Shown: piece after piece, positions 19,535-31,426 of the stretch
Layout: each line of letters opens with the position of its first letter
Numbering within the stretch: position 1 is the stretch's first letter
Translations under genes and position numbers: made by a program
NCBI GenBank assembly: GCA_039519185.1
Contig: CM076846.1
Coordinates: 107,108,442-107,172,441, forward strand
Length of the DNA: 64,000 nt
Direction of reading: 5' to 3'
Source: Astragalus membranaceus
Lineage: Eukaryota > Streptophyta > Magnoliopsida > Fabales > Fabaceae
Notes under the pieces: generated by a model
What the model was told of the DNA's origin: nothing
Database searches by the model: none
What the model saw: the letters and a program-made list of their open reading frames with translations, nothing else

Positions 19535-20657
19535 CACGTGCATTTCTCTCGGTCCAGACATGCTTACTAGTTTTCAACACGACCCACTTCATTGTTTTGG
19601 TCGTATCTTGAAATTTGGGAGTCTGATTAAGGTGTTCTCTGATGCGTCAAAACGCTAAGGAAAATATCTACAATTATATGAGCGTATTTTTAGGTTTTGA
19701 TTATGATGATAAGTATTCTCATAGAAATTATATGTAAGTAAATAAACCGTAATATCCTAGACTAAGAATTGAATTTGTAATACTATGTGATATTGTCTTC
19801 AATCCTTAAGTATTATGTTAAGAATTAGATTGGTAATGCTTTGTGATCTTGCTTTCGATTCTTAACTTTTATGTTAGGTCGGTTTAGAATTAGTAAGATT
19901 TAAGTGGTAATGCTTTACGATCTTGCCAGTTAATTATTATGTGGGAAATATATACTCTCATTTACATTTTAGTGATGAGGGGTGGGTATTGGAAAAAACG
20001 AACCTAGGGACGCTTCGGTTTGGGTTTTCAGATAAGTCCTCCTTTACAATACTCTGTTGGTTATGCATGGCCTTGAGGAAGCTATATTTATCACACCTAT
20101 GAGATTTTACATTATGGGGATAGATTTATGATATGGATATTAGTGGTTATTTAGAAGTACTTGTTATTTGATTGATAACTTAGCATCACATGGGTAATTA
20201 ATAAAATGAGATAACTTGTATGAATAAGTTTACTAGGATTTCAATATTATGTTTGCTCATTATTTCAGATGCATATGTGGATAGGTTATTAGATTAGAGA
20301 CTATCATCAGTCTTTGCTTACGTAGTTTATGTTAATGTAATTGATTATAAGTCTGATTGCACCCGAGTTACCCAGATGGTACTTGGGGAAGTATTATGTA
20401 TTTGTATTAAGATTTGCAAAAACGTTTGCACGACTTATGATAATTTACATAACTTTTGGACTGTATTGTCTCTGTTTATCTATGAAGTTATCATTATGTT
20501 ATCATGTACGTCGATACATAGCAGTCATTCTACACAAGATGGTTAGGTGTTACATAATTTCTCTCTAGTGATGTTGGTGGTAGGATTTCTTCAAGATTCC
20601 TACTTATTGTTTTGGGATTAGGTCTAGTAGTGTCATATTTCGTTCTCTTCAACGTCC
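19535..20657. other. Unclassified DNA
   Basis: No gene or paired repeats. The last part may belong to the LINE interrupted by the solo LTR, but the reading frame is not convincing. Confidence 0.4.
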
Positions 20658-20662
20658 ACTGT

Positions 20663-22151
20663 TGATAACTCTATTTTATATAGGTTATTTGTGCTCTTAA
20701 TACTTAAATCAACACAAGTTCTCAAGTAATATTCGTGCTTTATTAGGTAAATATTAGTTATTTAGAGGAAAGAAGGGTTAGGAGCTTGTTTGTTATCATT
20801 TGACACATTTGGTGTCTTTGTGAATATATTGATGTTTTGCTTGAGTGCTGCAGCGGTAAGCCAGCGGTAGACGCTACAGCGCCTATATGACGGTGGGACA
20901 TTTGGATATTTATAAAGCCACTTGCTGAAATGATGAGTCATCACCCTTATCTCTTATTCTTAGCATGACATTTCAGCACCCAAGTGGATGCTTCAAAGAC
21001 ACTTGGCGCCTCCTACATGTGTCCCATGTGATAGTTGGTGATTTTAATCATCACACCTTTTTGTAAAGTAGCTTTATGAATAATATCTAAGTTTTATGAT
21101 CATGAATTATTATTATTATTTTATTAAGACTTGGTTAGATAAAATTAGAATAGAATGCTTCTTTAGGGAGTAACATACAGAGAGAGTTTTAACATGGAGA
21201 AAACTATCTTGACATAGTAGCTTTCCTCCATTGTTATTCCACTCTTAAGCTTTTCTTTTTAGTATAGTTTCTAGATTTCATTCAAGGTTTGCTCACGCCA
21301 TAGCTTCATCCTTCGTATGTGACTTGGGATCAATGGAGTGTATCTTTTGCAACCATTCTCCTATTGTCTTCCTACGGTAATATGAGCTTTTTAGTTTGTA
21401 TTATGTTGATGAAACTTGTTATGAGCTAATCATGTTGTAGTTGGATTGTTCTTAGTGTGTAATGAACTTTGAGTAGCTTTTATGTAATATTATGATGTTG
21501 TTTGCGTTTTATTCCTTGTGTCATAATGCTTTCAACTTTGTTTTGGGAATGGCCAACTAAAACAAGGTAACTTTGTGGGTACAGACATGGTTCACAAAGA
21601 GAACTCAAGGAATGGTATGAATGAAAACCCTTTAAAGACATTTAAAGAAAGTACTACTTAACTCTAGACATAGGGGAGTAATAGTTCATAAGGCAAATGT
21701 TGTAAGAGCTTAATATACAGGGGTAAAACTTATTTAGAGCCTAAACATAGGAGTCTTGTAACATAACCCTGACGATAGTGACTGAAAGGCACGCCACCAA
21801 GGCGCTACAGCGTCTACGGATTCTGAAGCGCTACAGCGCTTAACGCTACAGCGTCTAATATTATAGAACACTACTCTTGGGAATTTACATAACTACTGAG
21901 CTATCCAACTCACTCTTAAATACTTTCAATTCATTACTGTTTTCACATCTTTACTTGTTTATTTACATTCATGTTGATCACAATGACAATACTTGTTGAC
22001 AACTTGTATTTGTTACTTGTTTTTCTCACTAGCTAAATTACTAATTTAAATATAGAAGTAAACTCAACAATCTCCGTGGGAACGATCTTTACTTGTCATT
22101 ATATTACTTGTTGCGATTGTGTATACTTGCACATCACCTTTTCGCACAACA
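20663..22151 (+). mobile_element. Solo LTR, Athila-like family
   Basis: It starts TGATAACTC and ends CGCACAACA, and is flanked by the perfect duplication ACTGT (20658-20662 and 22152-22156). At 1489 bp it is close to the 1492-bp solo LTR at 43286, of which it looks like an opposite-strand relative. It contains repeated GCTACAGCG words and the CTCCGTGGGAACGATC motif seen (reversed) in the family's other LTRs. A solo LTR arises when recombination between the two LTRs removes the interior. Confidence 0.9.
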
Positions 22152-22156
22152 ACTGT

Positions 22157-22367
22157 GCATTCTACTAAGAGAAAACATGATCATAGGTATGGTCATTTTG
22201 CTAGGAGCCTTGCTGATATTGATTTAAAAGGAGATTTTAGGGATGAGATTCTTGTTGAAAGGGAGGTTTTTGCCTTTTTTTGTGGGTATAAAATATGAAA
22301 AACTACCCTCTTTTTGTTCTTTTGCCAGAATATTGGTAATTTTGTGACTACTTGTAAGAAGAATAAG
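22157..22367 (+). pseudogene. LINE ORF1 fragment, part 1
   Basis: It translates to RYGHFARSLADIDLKGDFRD and DEILVEREVFAFFVGIKYEKLPS, then stops. This is the DUF4283/zinc-knuckle region typical of plant L1-type LINE ORF1 proteins (consensus: HYARVLVDID, then VEREGFAF.VEVEYE.LP.FC). The cysteine knuckle is corrupted. A solo LTR precedes it and a CACTA element follows it. Confidence 0.7.
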
Positions 22368-22384
22368 CACTACTAGAAAACTCG

Positions 22385-22640
22385 GTATTACCTGCGGAAT
22401 TTCCTGCCGAATTTCTTGAAAAATTCGCAGGAAACTAGTTTCCTGCGGAATTTCCTGCCGATTCGGGTTCGCAGTTATTTCGTTCGTGGATAATTGTTTC
22501 CTGCGGATATTTAAATCAGCAGGAAATTTCCGCAGGAAATTCAACAGAAAACTCCGCAGGAAGTCAGCAGGAAAATCTGCAGGAAATTTCCGCAGGAAAA
22601 TCTGCAGGAAATTTCCGCAGGAAACTCCTCAGGAAACTGC
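22385..22640. repeat. Subterminal repeats of CACTA element 1
   Basis: About fifteen degenerate copies of CCGCAGGAAA or its complement TTTCCTGCGG occur in both orientations. In CACTA elements such arrays bind the TNPA-type protein. A matching set lies at the other end (25805-25975). Confidence 0.8.
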
Positions 22641-22984
22641 GTATTTCTTTATTTCATATCCACAGTGAATTTTAGTGATACTCATTCTGCAAAATGAATC
22701 TGTTTTAATGCCAATAACCAGAGAAAAGAGGAAACAAATAAGTTTTGTGATTAATGATACTTATAAACACAAATGGCCAAGCAAAACTTAAATTTAGTTC
22801 ACCCAATTTACAAGTTATGACTAAAATCATAAGGAAATTAATGGTGATCATTAATTGTTTGAAGAGCTGTAGCAGTGGTAACATGCTTTTGATACAACAA
22901 CATAATATAAGAAGGTGCTGAAGCTACTTCTATTTGTAATTTTAAGGCAATGCTAAGTTCATCCCCCTGGTCTCAAAAACAAAC

Positions 22985-23275
22985 AGAAACACAATGTTAC
23001 TCCCCTTGTTTCTGCACCGGATCAGTTGAGATTTCACAAATTGCTTCAATCCCATTCAGAGATACCAAATCTCCATAAACCTTTTCTGCATTACATGAAG
23101 AAAAAGACTTTAGTTTTGATTCTAGAGATTTTAGTGAATATACCTTTCAGAAAAATCAAGCACATATTATCTCACCCTTCACATTACTTTTTGAAAGAAC
23201 TTTGATACAAGCAATAGCAGCTGGTAGAATTTCATTCAGCACGATGATTTTCATCAAGCTGCTACCTACTTTTAT
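22985..23275 (-). pseudogene. Two exon-like captured fragments of unknown origin
   Basis: On the minus strand, GSSLMKIIVLNEILPAAIAC (plus-strand about 23175-23270) and EKVYGDLVSLNGIEAICEIS (about 23000-23090) each follow an AG acceptor-like site, and the second ends at a stop. They look like the last two exons of a host gene. I do not recognise the protein. Confidence 0.45.
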
Positions 23276-23934
23276 TTCAAATATGAAATATGAATAAATA
23301 AACATAGCATTATTGCACAATCTATAATTCCAACTGTTCTGAGCTTTTATGCTTTATGAATTTCAGCATTCTTAGGTATTCAAAATATGTTGTAAGATGA
23401 ATCATTCTTGTAAGTGCAATTCACTTGACTAGATGGTTGGATAAAAATTATTGAGAAGTAGCTGATGAATTGATAATTGTGACAAAAAATAAAACACTAA
23501 TCCTTATTTGTAGGGATGCCAAACCCTTAATCCTAAGATAATGGAAGCTAAGTGGTATGAAAACTAATCCTAGGTGATAATCTAAAATACTCTTAGATAA
23601 CAAACTAATCTTACACGATAAACAATAATAATGTAAAGATTAAGAGTAGAAGCTAAACCACCACATAAAGACAGAATCTATCATAGATTAACCATCAAGA
23701 GCAAGAGCTAAAACAGGAGACTTAACCACTTAAGATACAAGCAAAGCAACAACCCATTTAAACACTAATGAATAAAATGTGATAAAAAGGTATCAAAATA
23801 AATGCAAGATAAAAAGGTATGGTATTGATCCAGAAGTTAAAATATAATTGTATAACGGATGCCTTACATGCATAACTTCAAATTAAAAGTTAAAACGAAA
23901 CAAGTAATAACAGATAGAAGGAAATATGACTCAC

Positions 23935-24175
23935 TTGTAAGTTCTAAAGTAGAAATCCCTCCATTCAGCAACGCTCTTCACCTACATGCACAGTTTAATT
24001 TGGAGCAAAGGTTACATCTATATTATAGATAAATTTGGGTATGGCTAATTCAAAAAAAATGTGAAAGTTGTAAATTCAAGGAGAGAAGAATAGCCAACAT
24101 TTTGGAAAACCAGCTTGTGAACGTCAACCCTTTCAACAATTTTAGGCTGTAGCAAAGCTGAAATCATCATCAAGA
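23935..24175 (-). pseudogene. Exon-like captured fragments of unknown origin
   Basis: VKSVAEWRDFYFRTYK (plus-strand about 23938-23990) is preceded by TAG and followed by a GTGAGT donor, a good internal exon. SALLQPKIVERVDVHKLV lies just upstream (about 24110-24165). Source gene not recognised. Confidence 0.4.
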
Positions 24176-24286
24176 AATTGTCAAGACAAATAGAATTCGA
24201 GCAAAGGCAAGTTCAAAACAGATTGAGCAACTGATTGAGCAAGAACAAGTCAAAATCAAAATGTAAAAAAAGCAAGATTCTGTACT

Positions 24287-24390
24287 TATCCGGATGCCAC
24301 CAGGAACCATAGCCGACACATCTCCTGGAACTGTGTTCTTATTAATTGCAATATGTACTGACTTCAACACCTTCTCAACACTAGAGCCAC
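24287..24390 (-). pseudogene. Serine hydroxymethyltransferase exon fragment
   Basis: An AG acceptor precedes a frame reading SVEKVLKSVHIAINKNT and then [15 protein letters not shown]. This corresponds to the [20 protein letters not shown] block of mitochondrial-type plant SHMT, which interconverts serine and glycine with tetrahydrofolate. The donor side is damaged (ATAAGT instead of GTAAGT). The catalytic lysine region of SHMT is not here. It is a single captured exon within CACTA element 1, on the opposite strand to the LINE. Confidence 0.8.
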
Positions 24391-25998
24391 CTGACCAGTT
24401 TTTTTTATTTTATTTAAAAAGAACAACACTTTATTACTTTTTAGATGAACAATTACAGTTTTCAAATGCAGCAGAAACCTTGAGTAACACAGATATAGGT
24501 CTGAGTCGACTGTAATGGCTCATAAGATCAAAAAAGAACTCAATGGCATTCATGGTAACTAGACATGAACAACGATGTTATCCTTCATGGCATCTTAATG
24601 CCAAAATAAGGTTTGCGTGGATGATTTGATTAACGAATGTAATTGAAGCAATTGCTATAGCACAGTTACTTTCATATGGTTAGGGTCATTTTCAGACAAT
24701 TTGAGTTCAACAACACTAACAACAATAGTATCTAACAAAAGATCTGAAGATGTTCATTATCTTCTTAATTAATACATAGCCAAAGGATCATTTTTCTTTT
24801 CACCTGTAAATATCAAAGACAATGAAACAACTACTACTGTAGGGACATACAAAAGCAAAGAGATGCAGATGCTTACCAATTTTATAAGCAGGTGAAGTAG
24901 CTGTAAGGGAAATACATGTATGTGCATCAGAAATTACACATATTAATATGGCACTATGTGGTTTGTATAAATAGGATAAATACATGTATGTCCATCAGAA
25001 ACTATAAATGAATGGAACACAAACAAATCACTGCCATTTTAACTAGAGAAAAGCTTTGCATCAGATATAACTATATTGAGCTTATATGAGCTCTAACGCT
25101 ACCAGAACATAGTTCAAATCAGATCGCTTTTTCACACCGCTATCGCCTCTTCACTCTGTTTCGGCAAAACCTCTAATCTCTGAAAAAGAAAAAACAAACA
25201 CGGCAATAGAGAAAACAAAATTGAGAATCAATGGAAATCAAAGGAAAAACCTAAATCAATTGGTCAAAATCCGCAAAAGAGGAAAAAAAAGCATAATAAA
25301 ACCCTAAAATTAAGAGAGAAATCGGAAAGAACCAAACCTGTGTAGAACAACGTAGCAGCAGAGAGAAATCATTGACAAATCAAAACGGAAATAGGTGGAG
25401 AAATCGAAGAAAGATCCTAACGCAGCGCAATCCAGAGAGAGAAACTAGAAGAGCAACGAGAGAAGCTAGAGCAACAACGTTACTATCTTGAAACGAGGTG
25501 GAGGCTGAGGAGGGAAATCGTGGAGCATGAACGAGGGTGGAAGTTGAGGAGGGAAATCGTAGAGCACAGGAACAAGAAAGATGAGTGAGAAGAACGGAGA
25601 AGAAGAATTAGGGTTAGATGATTTCTCTGATAATTTGAGTGTGAGAGACGATGGATGCTAGGTTTCTCTGTTTTAGCGTTTGAAGGTTCGAACACGTTAA
25701 TCAATTGAATCACGCCTTTCTGTTTTAGATTTTATTTTACAAGTTTTTTTTTAAATAAATTAAAAAAAAAACTTTTCAGATTTTTTAACTAATAAATAAA
25801 AGAAACTTTCCCGCGGACTCCAGTTAGGAGGAAAGTTCACAGGAAACACAAAAATATCCTGCGAATCTACTTGCGAAACAAATTGCGCAGCAACTTTTTC
25901 TACATATATATAAACCGGCATGAAAATTCTCAGAAAATACCTGCAGAAAATTTCCGCAGGAAAATCTGCAGGTAATACGGAGATTTTTAGTAGTGAAG

Positions 25999-26182
25999 TT
26001 TGAGGTTGATTTCAAAGTTTTGTTAAGAGAGACTCTATCGATATTCAACAAGTATATGTTCCTAAAAGATTAGGGCAGTCTGAGTCCAAGAAAAATTCTC
26101 CTAAGAATATTGATCATGAGGCCCCCCTATTGATGAACCATTAATGAATAAAACGTATTTTGATAATGTTCATAATGCGGTC
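25999..26182 (+). pseudogene. LINE ORF1 fragment, part 2
   Basis: After the CACTA element the sequence reads FEVDFKVLLRE, then VYVPKRLGQSESKKNSPKN, then stops. This fits the linker after the zinc knuckle in plant LINE ORF1 proteins (which often has a VYVPK-like block). It ends at the hAT-like element. Confidence 0.5.
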
Positions 26183-26490
26183 CAGGGCCGACCCAACACA
26201 TGTGGAGGCCTAAGGTAAACTTTGGAGTGAGGCCTATTATAAGATAATAAAATAATGTGAACTCTTAACGTTTGATTCATTATAATGTTAACTTTATTTC
26301 CTTGAATTTTAGTGAAATAAATTGTTGGGTGCATAACTACAAAGAAATAATATGAACTGAAAATTCAGGTGACATTCAAAATATTACCTGAAAGCTTATA
26401 TGAAAAATTCAAGTTAGGTAAAAATAAAATGATATTTTAAATTTGGTAAAAACAAATGAATAATGAAGGATCTTTTATTTTACCTTAAGT

Positions 26491-26709
26491 CAGTGGCGGA
26501 CCTAGCATGTAACCAGGGGGTTCAGTTGAACCCCCTGGAATTTTTTTTTTCACTAAACACATTATATAAATAGCCTAAATCTCCTGAAATTTTAATTTTG
26601 ACACCCCTGAAAATTTGAAATTGTACTAGTAGACCAAGTTTTGCACCCATTTGACACCGGCCTTAAAAAATTTGACACCCCTGACCCCGGGGTCCTGGGT
26701 CCGCCACTG
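26491..26709. mobile_element. hAT MITE, 219 bp
   Basis: Perfect terminal inverted repeats CAGTGGCGGACC...GGTCCGCCACTG with a perfect 8-bp duplication CCTTAAGT at 26483-26490 and 26710-26717. It has internal palindromic GGGGGTTCA/TGAACCCCC. No coding capacity. Confidence 0.95.
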
Positions 26710-27050
26710 CCTTAAGTTGGGCTTAGAAAATAAGATAACAACAATAGAATAAAAATAGTTAAAACTGTTAATTATATTGGAGTTACCAAAAACGTCATAT
26801 CCCTTTGTAAAAAAACGGTGTTATTATCAAAATCTAGAGTATAAAATTAAAATATCATTTTATTTCACTAAAATTAACAGCTAGTGTATATCCGCATGCC
26901 ATTGATCTAGCCATTTGTTTTTTACAAAATCTAGCCTTTATTGGTGACAATAAAAATACAGCTACCCTTTATTTAATCCTTATCAAAAAGTTACCTGTAT
27001 GGATCAAAAAGTTACCTACCGTATGGATCGAACACACAACAACTACAAAT

Positions 27051-27458
27051 CAAGCATGGCAATGGGCGGGTCGAGGCGGGTTTTGCATCCCCCATCCCCG
27101 TCTCAAACAGGGACGGGTTCCCCGCGGGTACTCGTTTCCACCACAAATTTATAAAATAAAATCGTAATAATTTTACAATGATAAAATAAAGTTAAATGTA
27201 TTAAAATAGACTTTTCTATACAAAAAAGATCAAAATTCAAAATAAACAAAATGTATGAACAAAATGAATGAGTAAATATGCATAAAATAAAACAAAATAA
27301 TTAATTAATGTTTTGTCGAGCGCGTTCGGGGTGGGGACAAGGCGGATATCGACATCCCCGAACCCCGCCCCCGTCCCTGGTGAAAGCGGGTTTTCCCCAT
27401 CAAACTCGGGGCGGAGTCGAGTGGGTACCCGCGGCTTTGGGTTTCATTGCCATGCCTA
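27051..27458. mobile_element. hAT-type MITE, 408 bp
   Basis: The ends read CAAGCATGGCAATGGGCGGG and, inverted, TAGGCATGGCAATG. An 8-bp duplication CTACAAAT flanks it at 27043-27050 and 27459-27466. GC-rich arms with GGCGGG/CCCCG words surround an AT-rich core. Non-coding. Confidence 0.85.
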
Positions 27459-27599
27459 CTACAAATGACTAATAGTCACCTCCCATATGAGCTAACTTTA
27501 ATCTTTGAAAATGAATAGAATCCATTACTAAAATTATGTAATAAAAATTTTGAGGCCTAAAGCTCTTGCTTTAGTTGATTGGGCCTTGAGCCAGCCTTG

Positions 27600-28505
27600 A
27601 AGAGGTCCTTGTAGTTGAAGGAGTGGGAGGGGAACTGGCTCAGTAATGAAACAAATATCTTCCTCAGTAGTGAGGGTAGGGGGGTCTTCACTGTCATTGA
27701 GTAAAAGCAAAAACTGTTTGGATTTACAACGATGGCCCGGGGTAAAACGTTCGTCACAGTTAAAACACAGTCCCTTAGTGCGACGGGCCTGCATTTCTGA
27801 TGGGGAGAGATGACGGACGGGCATGGTTTTGTTGGTGGATGGTGATGAAGGTAAGGCTAGTTTAGCTGGTGGTGCGGTCAATAAGGGTGGTGTTTGAGGT
27901 GTAGTGGAGTAGTGTGTAGTTTTTGGGGTAAATGGTTTAGGGTTTGGTGGTAGGAGGGCTTTAGAAGCAGTGAGTTTAGACTCCACCAATTTGGCGAGGC
28001 CAATGGCTTGTGAAATGGTACTTGGTCGTAGTATGGCTAATTCATTTTTAATTTCAGTGGAGAGAACCGAAATAAAGCAATCTAAAATAGCAGTAGCAGA
28101 AAACCCAACAACTCTATTGCATGATTTCTCAAAATCACGCTGGTAATCACTTACAGTTGTTGTTTGCTGCAATTTGAACATGTTTTGCTGGTGATTCTCA
28201 AAATCAGAAGGGCCAAATCGGACTTCAAGCGCCCTGGTGAAAGCATCCCAGGTGGTGAGCAGCTCACTGTTATGCAACCACTGAAACCAGGCTAACGCAT
28301 CGCCAGCCATGTAGACGGAGAGGTACTGAAGGTGTTGAGCAGGATCAATGGCATAGTGACCGAAGAACTGTTCTGTTTGGGAAATCCATTCCAAAGTGTT
28401 TGAGCCATCGAAGGGTTGAAGAACAAGTTTAGGTGGACAAAAATGAGGGGTTACGTGGGCTGATGTTCACATGGAATTTGTGGAAAATGGGTTTTGGAAC
28501 TCAGG
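27600..28505 (-). pseudogene. Reina gag, main part
   Basis: Recognisable gag blocks: LEWISQTEQFFGHYAID, VYMAGDALAWFQW, LEVRFGPSDFENHQQ, TVSDYQRDFEKSCNRVVGF, LDCFISVLSTEIKNELA, then a Pro-rich stretch and a single zinc knuckle CFNCDERFTPGHRCKSK. This arrangement is typical of Reina chromoviruses. The ORF from 28394 runs off into the adjoining hAT-like end at 27600, so the protease and pol are lost. Confidence 0.85.
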
Positions 28506-28510
28506 TAGCT

Positions 28511-29246
28511 TGTAACACCCCATTTCTACCCGGTATTTAAATAAAAATTATCAGAGTTCAAAAATTATTTTTTGTACACATCCAAAGGGATGCTACATTT
28601 TCTTCGCACAAAACAACAACATTATAGTAACAAGGATCTCTTAAAAATTAATACAATTACGCATTACACAGCAATGGGATGGAATCCTTAAAGATATATT
28701 ATTGTTTCAGTTCACATAACGGGAACTTTCAACGTCTCGCAGCGGAATAAAATAATATCTTATAAAACATAATACCGTATCAACAATAACATAACAATCT
28801 CGATAAAATTATTCGACAAGACAAATAAACGAAGACAAATAAGACTAGCGCCCCATCCCCTGAGTGTTACGTATCAGAGCATATGGACCGACTCAGAAAT
28901 GAAGTAATAACAACAAAGGGGTGAGTCTAAACCGCATAATAAGGCTTATAATAAGCAGTATGCTAGAATATAGAACTACACCCATCACAGCAACATTTTT
29001 ATATTTTTAATTATATATCTATATATATGTTTAGCAACTTTCATAGTATATATATATATTTATTTAGGTATATGCACATATAATAGCTTCAACAATTATA
29101 TATTTTTATGCACATACCAACTTCAGCAGCATATATATTTATATGTATATAAATATACATTATACTTATAACAACACACAGAAACTTATACATATATATA
29201 GCAACACTCAGCAACTTGTACATATATATGTAATGACATTCAGTAA

Positions 29247-29303
<57 letters not shown>

Positions 29304-31414
29304 CATTCAGCAACTTGCTTATACATATACTTGTATATTATACACATACCCCTTCCACAATTTATACACAGGAACATCCGCAGCGTATAAACATACATAT
29401 ATACACACATATATATAACAACATCCACAATATAAATATAAAACTACTCACAGTTTATATACATGTATTGTCACACAGTCATATCACACAGCAACAAAAT
29501 TATTAATGATGAGCATGCATGTATGAGGTGCAGAATGCATGTGGTACCATCATCACTTCTCATTAGCCAATTGGGCACGTCGCGACCGCAGCCGAAAAAT
29601 AACGTCAAGACCGCAGCCTAAAAATGCATCGTCAAGACCGCAGCCTAATGTATGCATGTGACTCCATGAACAATCAACAAGCATAATTTTTCACAACCCC
29701 AAGTCACACACATCATCATTATCAATCACAACGTCAAGACCGCAGCCTAAAATCATCACCAAAATTTTTGGTCCGTAGACCCACCGTCACTTTACCACAT
29801 CATTGGCAACATACAAGTGCCCAGAAACTTTCAGCCAAATTAATCATTTTTCCACCTTACAGTAGCACATACAGATAGAGGACTGAACAAGCTTCGAAAC
29901 GCACTTTGAAGCAATTAAAACGGACACCCGAGTCAAAAGATACGTCAAAAACAAATTAGAAACAAAACTGAGACACGTGCTGAAAATGGCTCCCAGGCGC
30001 TGGGCGCCTAGCAGGGAACAGCAGCACATAAACTGGCGCAGCAGGGATCCTGGCGCCCACAGAAAACTGGCGCAGGGCACCTGGCGCCCAGACACAGAAA
30101 CTGGCGCAGGGAACAGAATTGGCAACACAGTGCAGGATTTGGCGCCCAGGGACAGGGCACCCACCACAATGTCACAACAGTACACAAAGTGCTCAGGAGC
30201 AAGGTCCAATCCACAACATATGATATAACAACAAGTTCTGGGCGCTTGGGGCGCCAGAACCAGCGACACGGGCAAGGGAACATGGGCATGGGCGCCTAGG
30301 GCGCCTTCCCAAACAGCACTGGAACAACATGGAGCCATACTGGAACAACTTAGTATAATTAGGCAAGGTATCCCACGCTAAGACAGAGGCTAAAACATCA
30401 AGGGAAACACAATTGGCTTGGCGCCTAGGCATAGGGAACCAAAAACTGCAACAGAAGACAAGGCAGGCAACATGGCACCCAGGGGAGAGGATCCCAGTGA
30501 CATTTCAGGACATACAGCCTAGCAAACAAAATTCAACCCCAAAGACATCCAAGCAACATGACTACTCAAAAACACAACTTGGGAACGCAACACGGACAGC
30601 CAAATTTAGGCGCCCTTGGCGCCCAGGCACAGGGAACCAGCACCCATGGCGCCCAGGGCAGCAACACTGAACGCAACAGGACAGGCACAGGCGCCCATGG
30701 CGCCCAGACAGCAGCAATAATGGCGCCTAAGGCGCCTAGGGTCCTTCAAACTCAATTTTCTCCAAATTTCATATGCTCAATCATCAACAACAACTTCAAT
30801 CATCATCAAACATCATCAAACACGAGTTTCATCAAACATTTAGCGTGCATTACAATTCTTACACACATCTCATAGTTCACACATTTTCAATCATCAAACA
30901 CGAGTTCCAATCATACATCAAAACAACAATAAAAACACAATGCGATCAATGTAATTCCTACAACCCACATACACCCCATTATAATCCCTATTATAAGGTA
31001 AGACCCACCCTTACCTTGATTACACCGAAGACCAGGTTCTTTCCACGGAGTCACCAACAGGACCACCGCAACTAGGAGCCCTTCCCTTTCCTTGGCCGAT
31101 CGCACCCTTCTTTCTTTCCTTCTCTCATTCGACTTCTCTCTTCTCTCTTCGCGACTCTCTCTTTCTTTCTCCCTTTCGCTTCTTTCTTTTTCCTTTCTTA
31201 CACAAATGATGCGAATTGCATCATACCCCAAGCGCCTAGGAGCCTTAGCTAACGGGCTTGGGCTTCTTGGGCCAATCTTATCGTCCCGGAATTATCAACA
31301 CCACCCCCTTAAATTTAAAATAAAATAACATATTAATAATTGTAATATATTAATAAATATGCAACACTTAAATAATTTAATCAAATAATTAATTAAATTA
31401 TTTTGGGTGTTACA
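28511..31414 (-). repeat. 3' LTR of the Tekay element
   Basis: The LTR contains a (TA)n microsatellite (about 29246-29300), four copies of GTCAAGACCGCAGCCTAA-type words (29577-29750), about fifteen GGCGCC palindromes (30000-30740), and CT-rich sequence near 31090-31200. It lacks a 26-bp segment and a few smaller blocks present in the other LTR. Confidence 0.9.
29246..29300. repeat. (TA)n microsatellite
   Basis: An uninterrupted TA run inside the Tekay 3' LTR. Longer runs occupy equivalent and additional positions in the other LTR (36557-36603; 36749-36816). Confidence 0.95.
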
Positions 31415-31426
31415 ACTCTCCCCCAC

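Larger units (their letters stand above)
22368..25995. mobile_element. CACTA element 1 carrying captured gene fragments
   Basis: The ends are CACTACTAGAAAACTCGG and, inverted, CACTACTAAAAATCTCCG, both continuing into GTATTACCTGC. A 3-bp duplication AAG lies on each side (22365-22367; 25996-25998), as CACTA elements make. Subterminal arrays of TTTCCTGCGGA/CCGCAGGAAA run over about 22385-22640 and 25805-25975. No transposase is present. The 3.6-kb interior contains exon-like pieces on the minus strand, including a serine hydroxymethyltransferase exon, so it is a gene-capturing (Pack-CACTA) type. Confidence 0.9.
26183..27599. mobile_element. hAT-like element containing two MITEs
   Basis: The left end is CAGGGCCGACCC followed by GGAGGCCTAAGG. 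The right end inverted is CAAGGCTGGCTCAAGGCCC with TTTAGGCCTC, a common plant repeat end. The flanks ATGCGGTC (26175-26182) and AAGAGGTC (27600-27607) agree at 6 of 8 positions, so the target duplication is uncertain. The left flank is LINE and the right flank is Reina gag, which means a deletion also happened here or the element inserted at an older junction. Confidence 0.5.

Noticed and set aside
29143..29506. ORFs rich in Tyr-Ile repeats in both strands (also 36642-37021)
   Set aside because: They are translations of TA microsatellites inside the Tekay LTRs.
29844..31328. Several 80-164-codon ORFs in the GC-rich part of the Tekay LTR (also 37359-38759)
   Set aside because: They overlap in many frames and have no domains; the openness follows from base composition and is duplicated because the LTR is.
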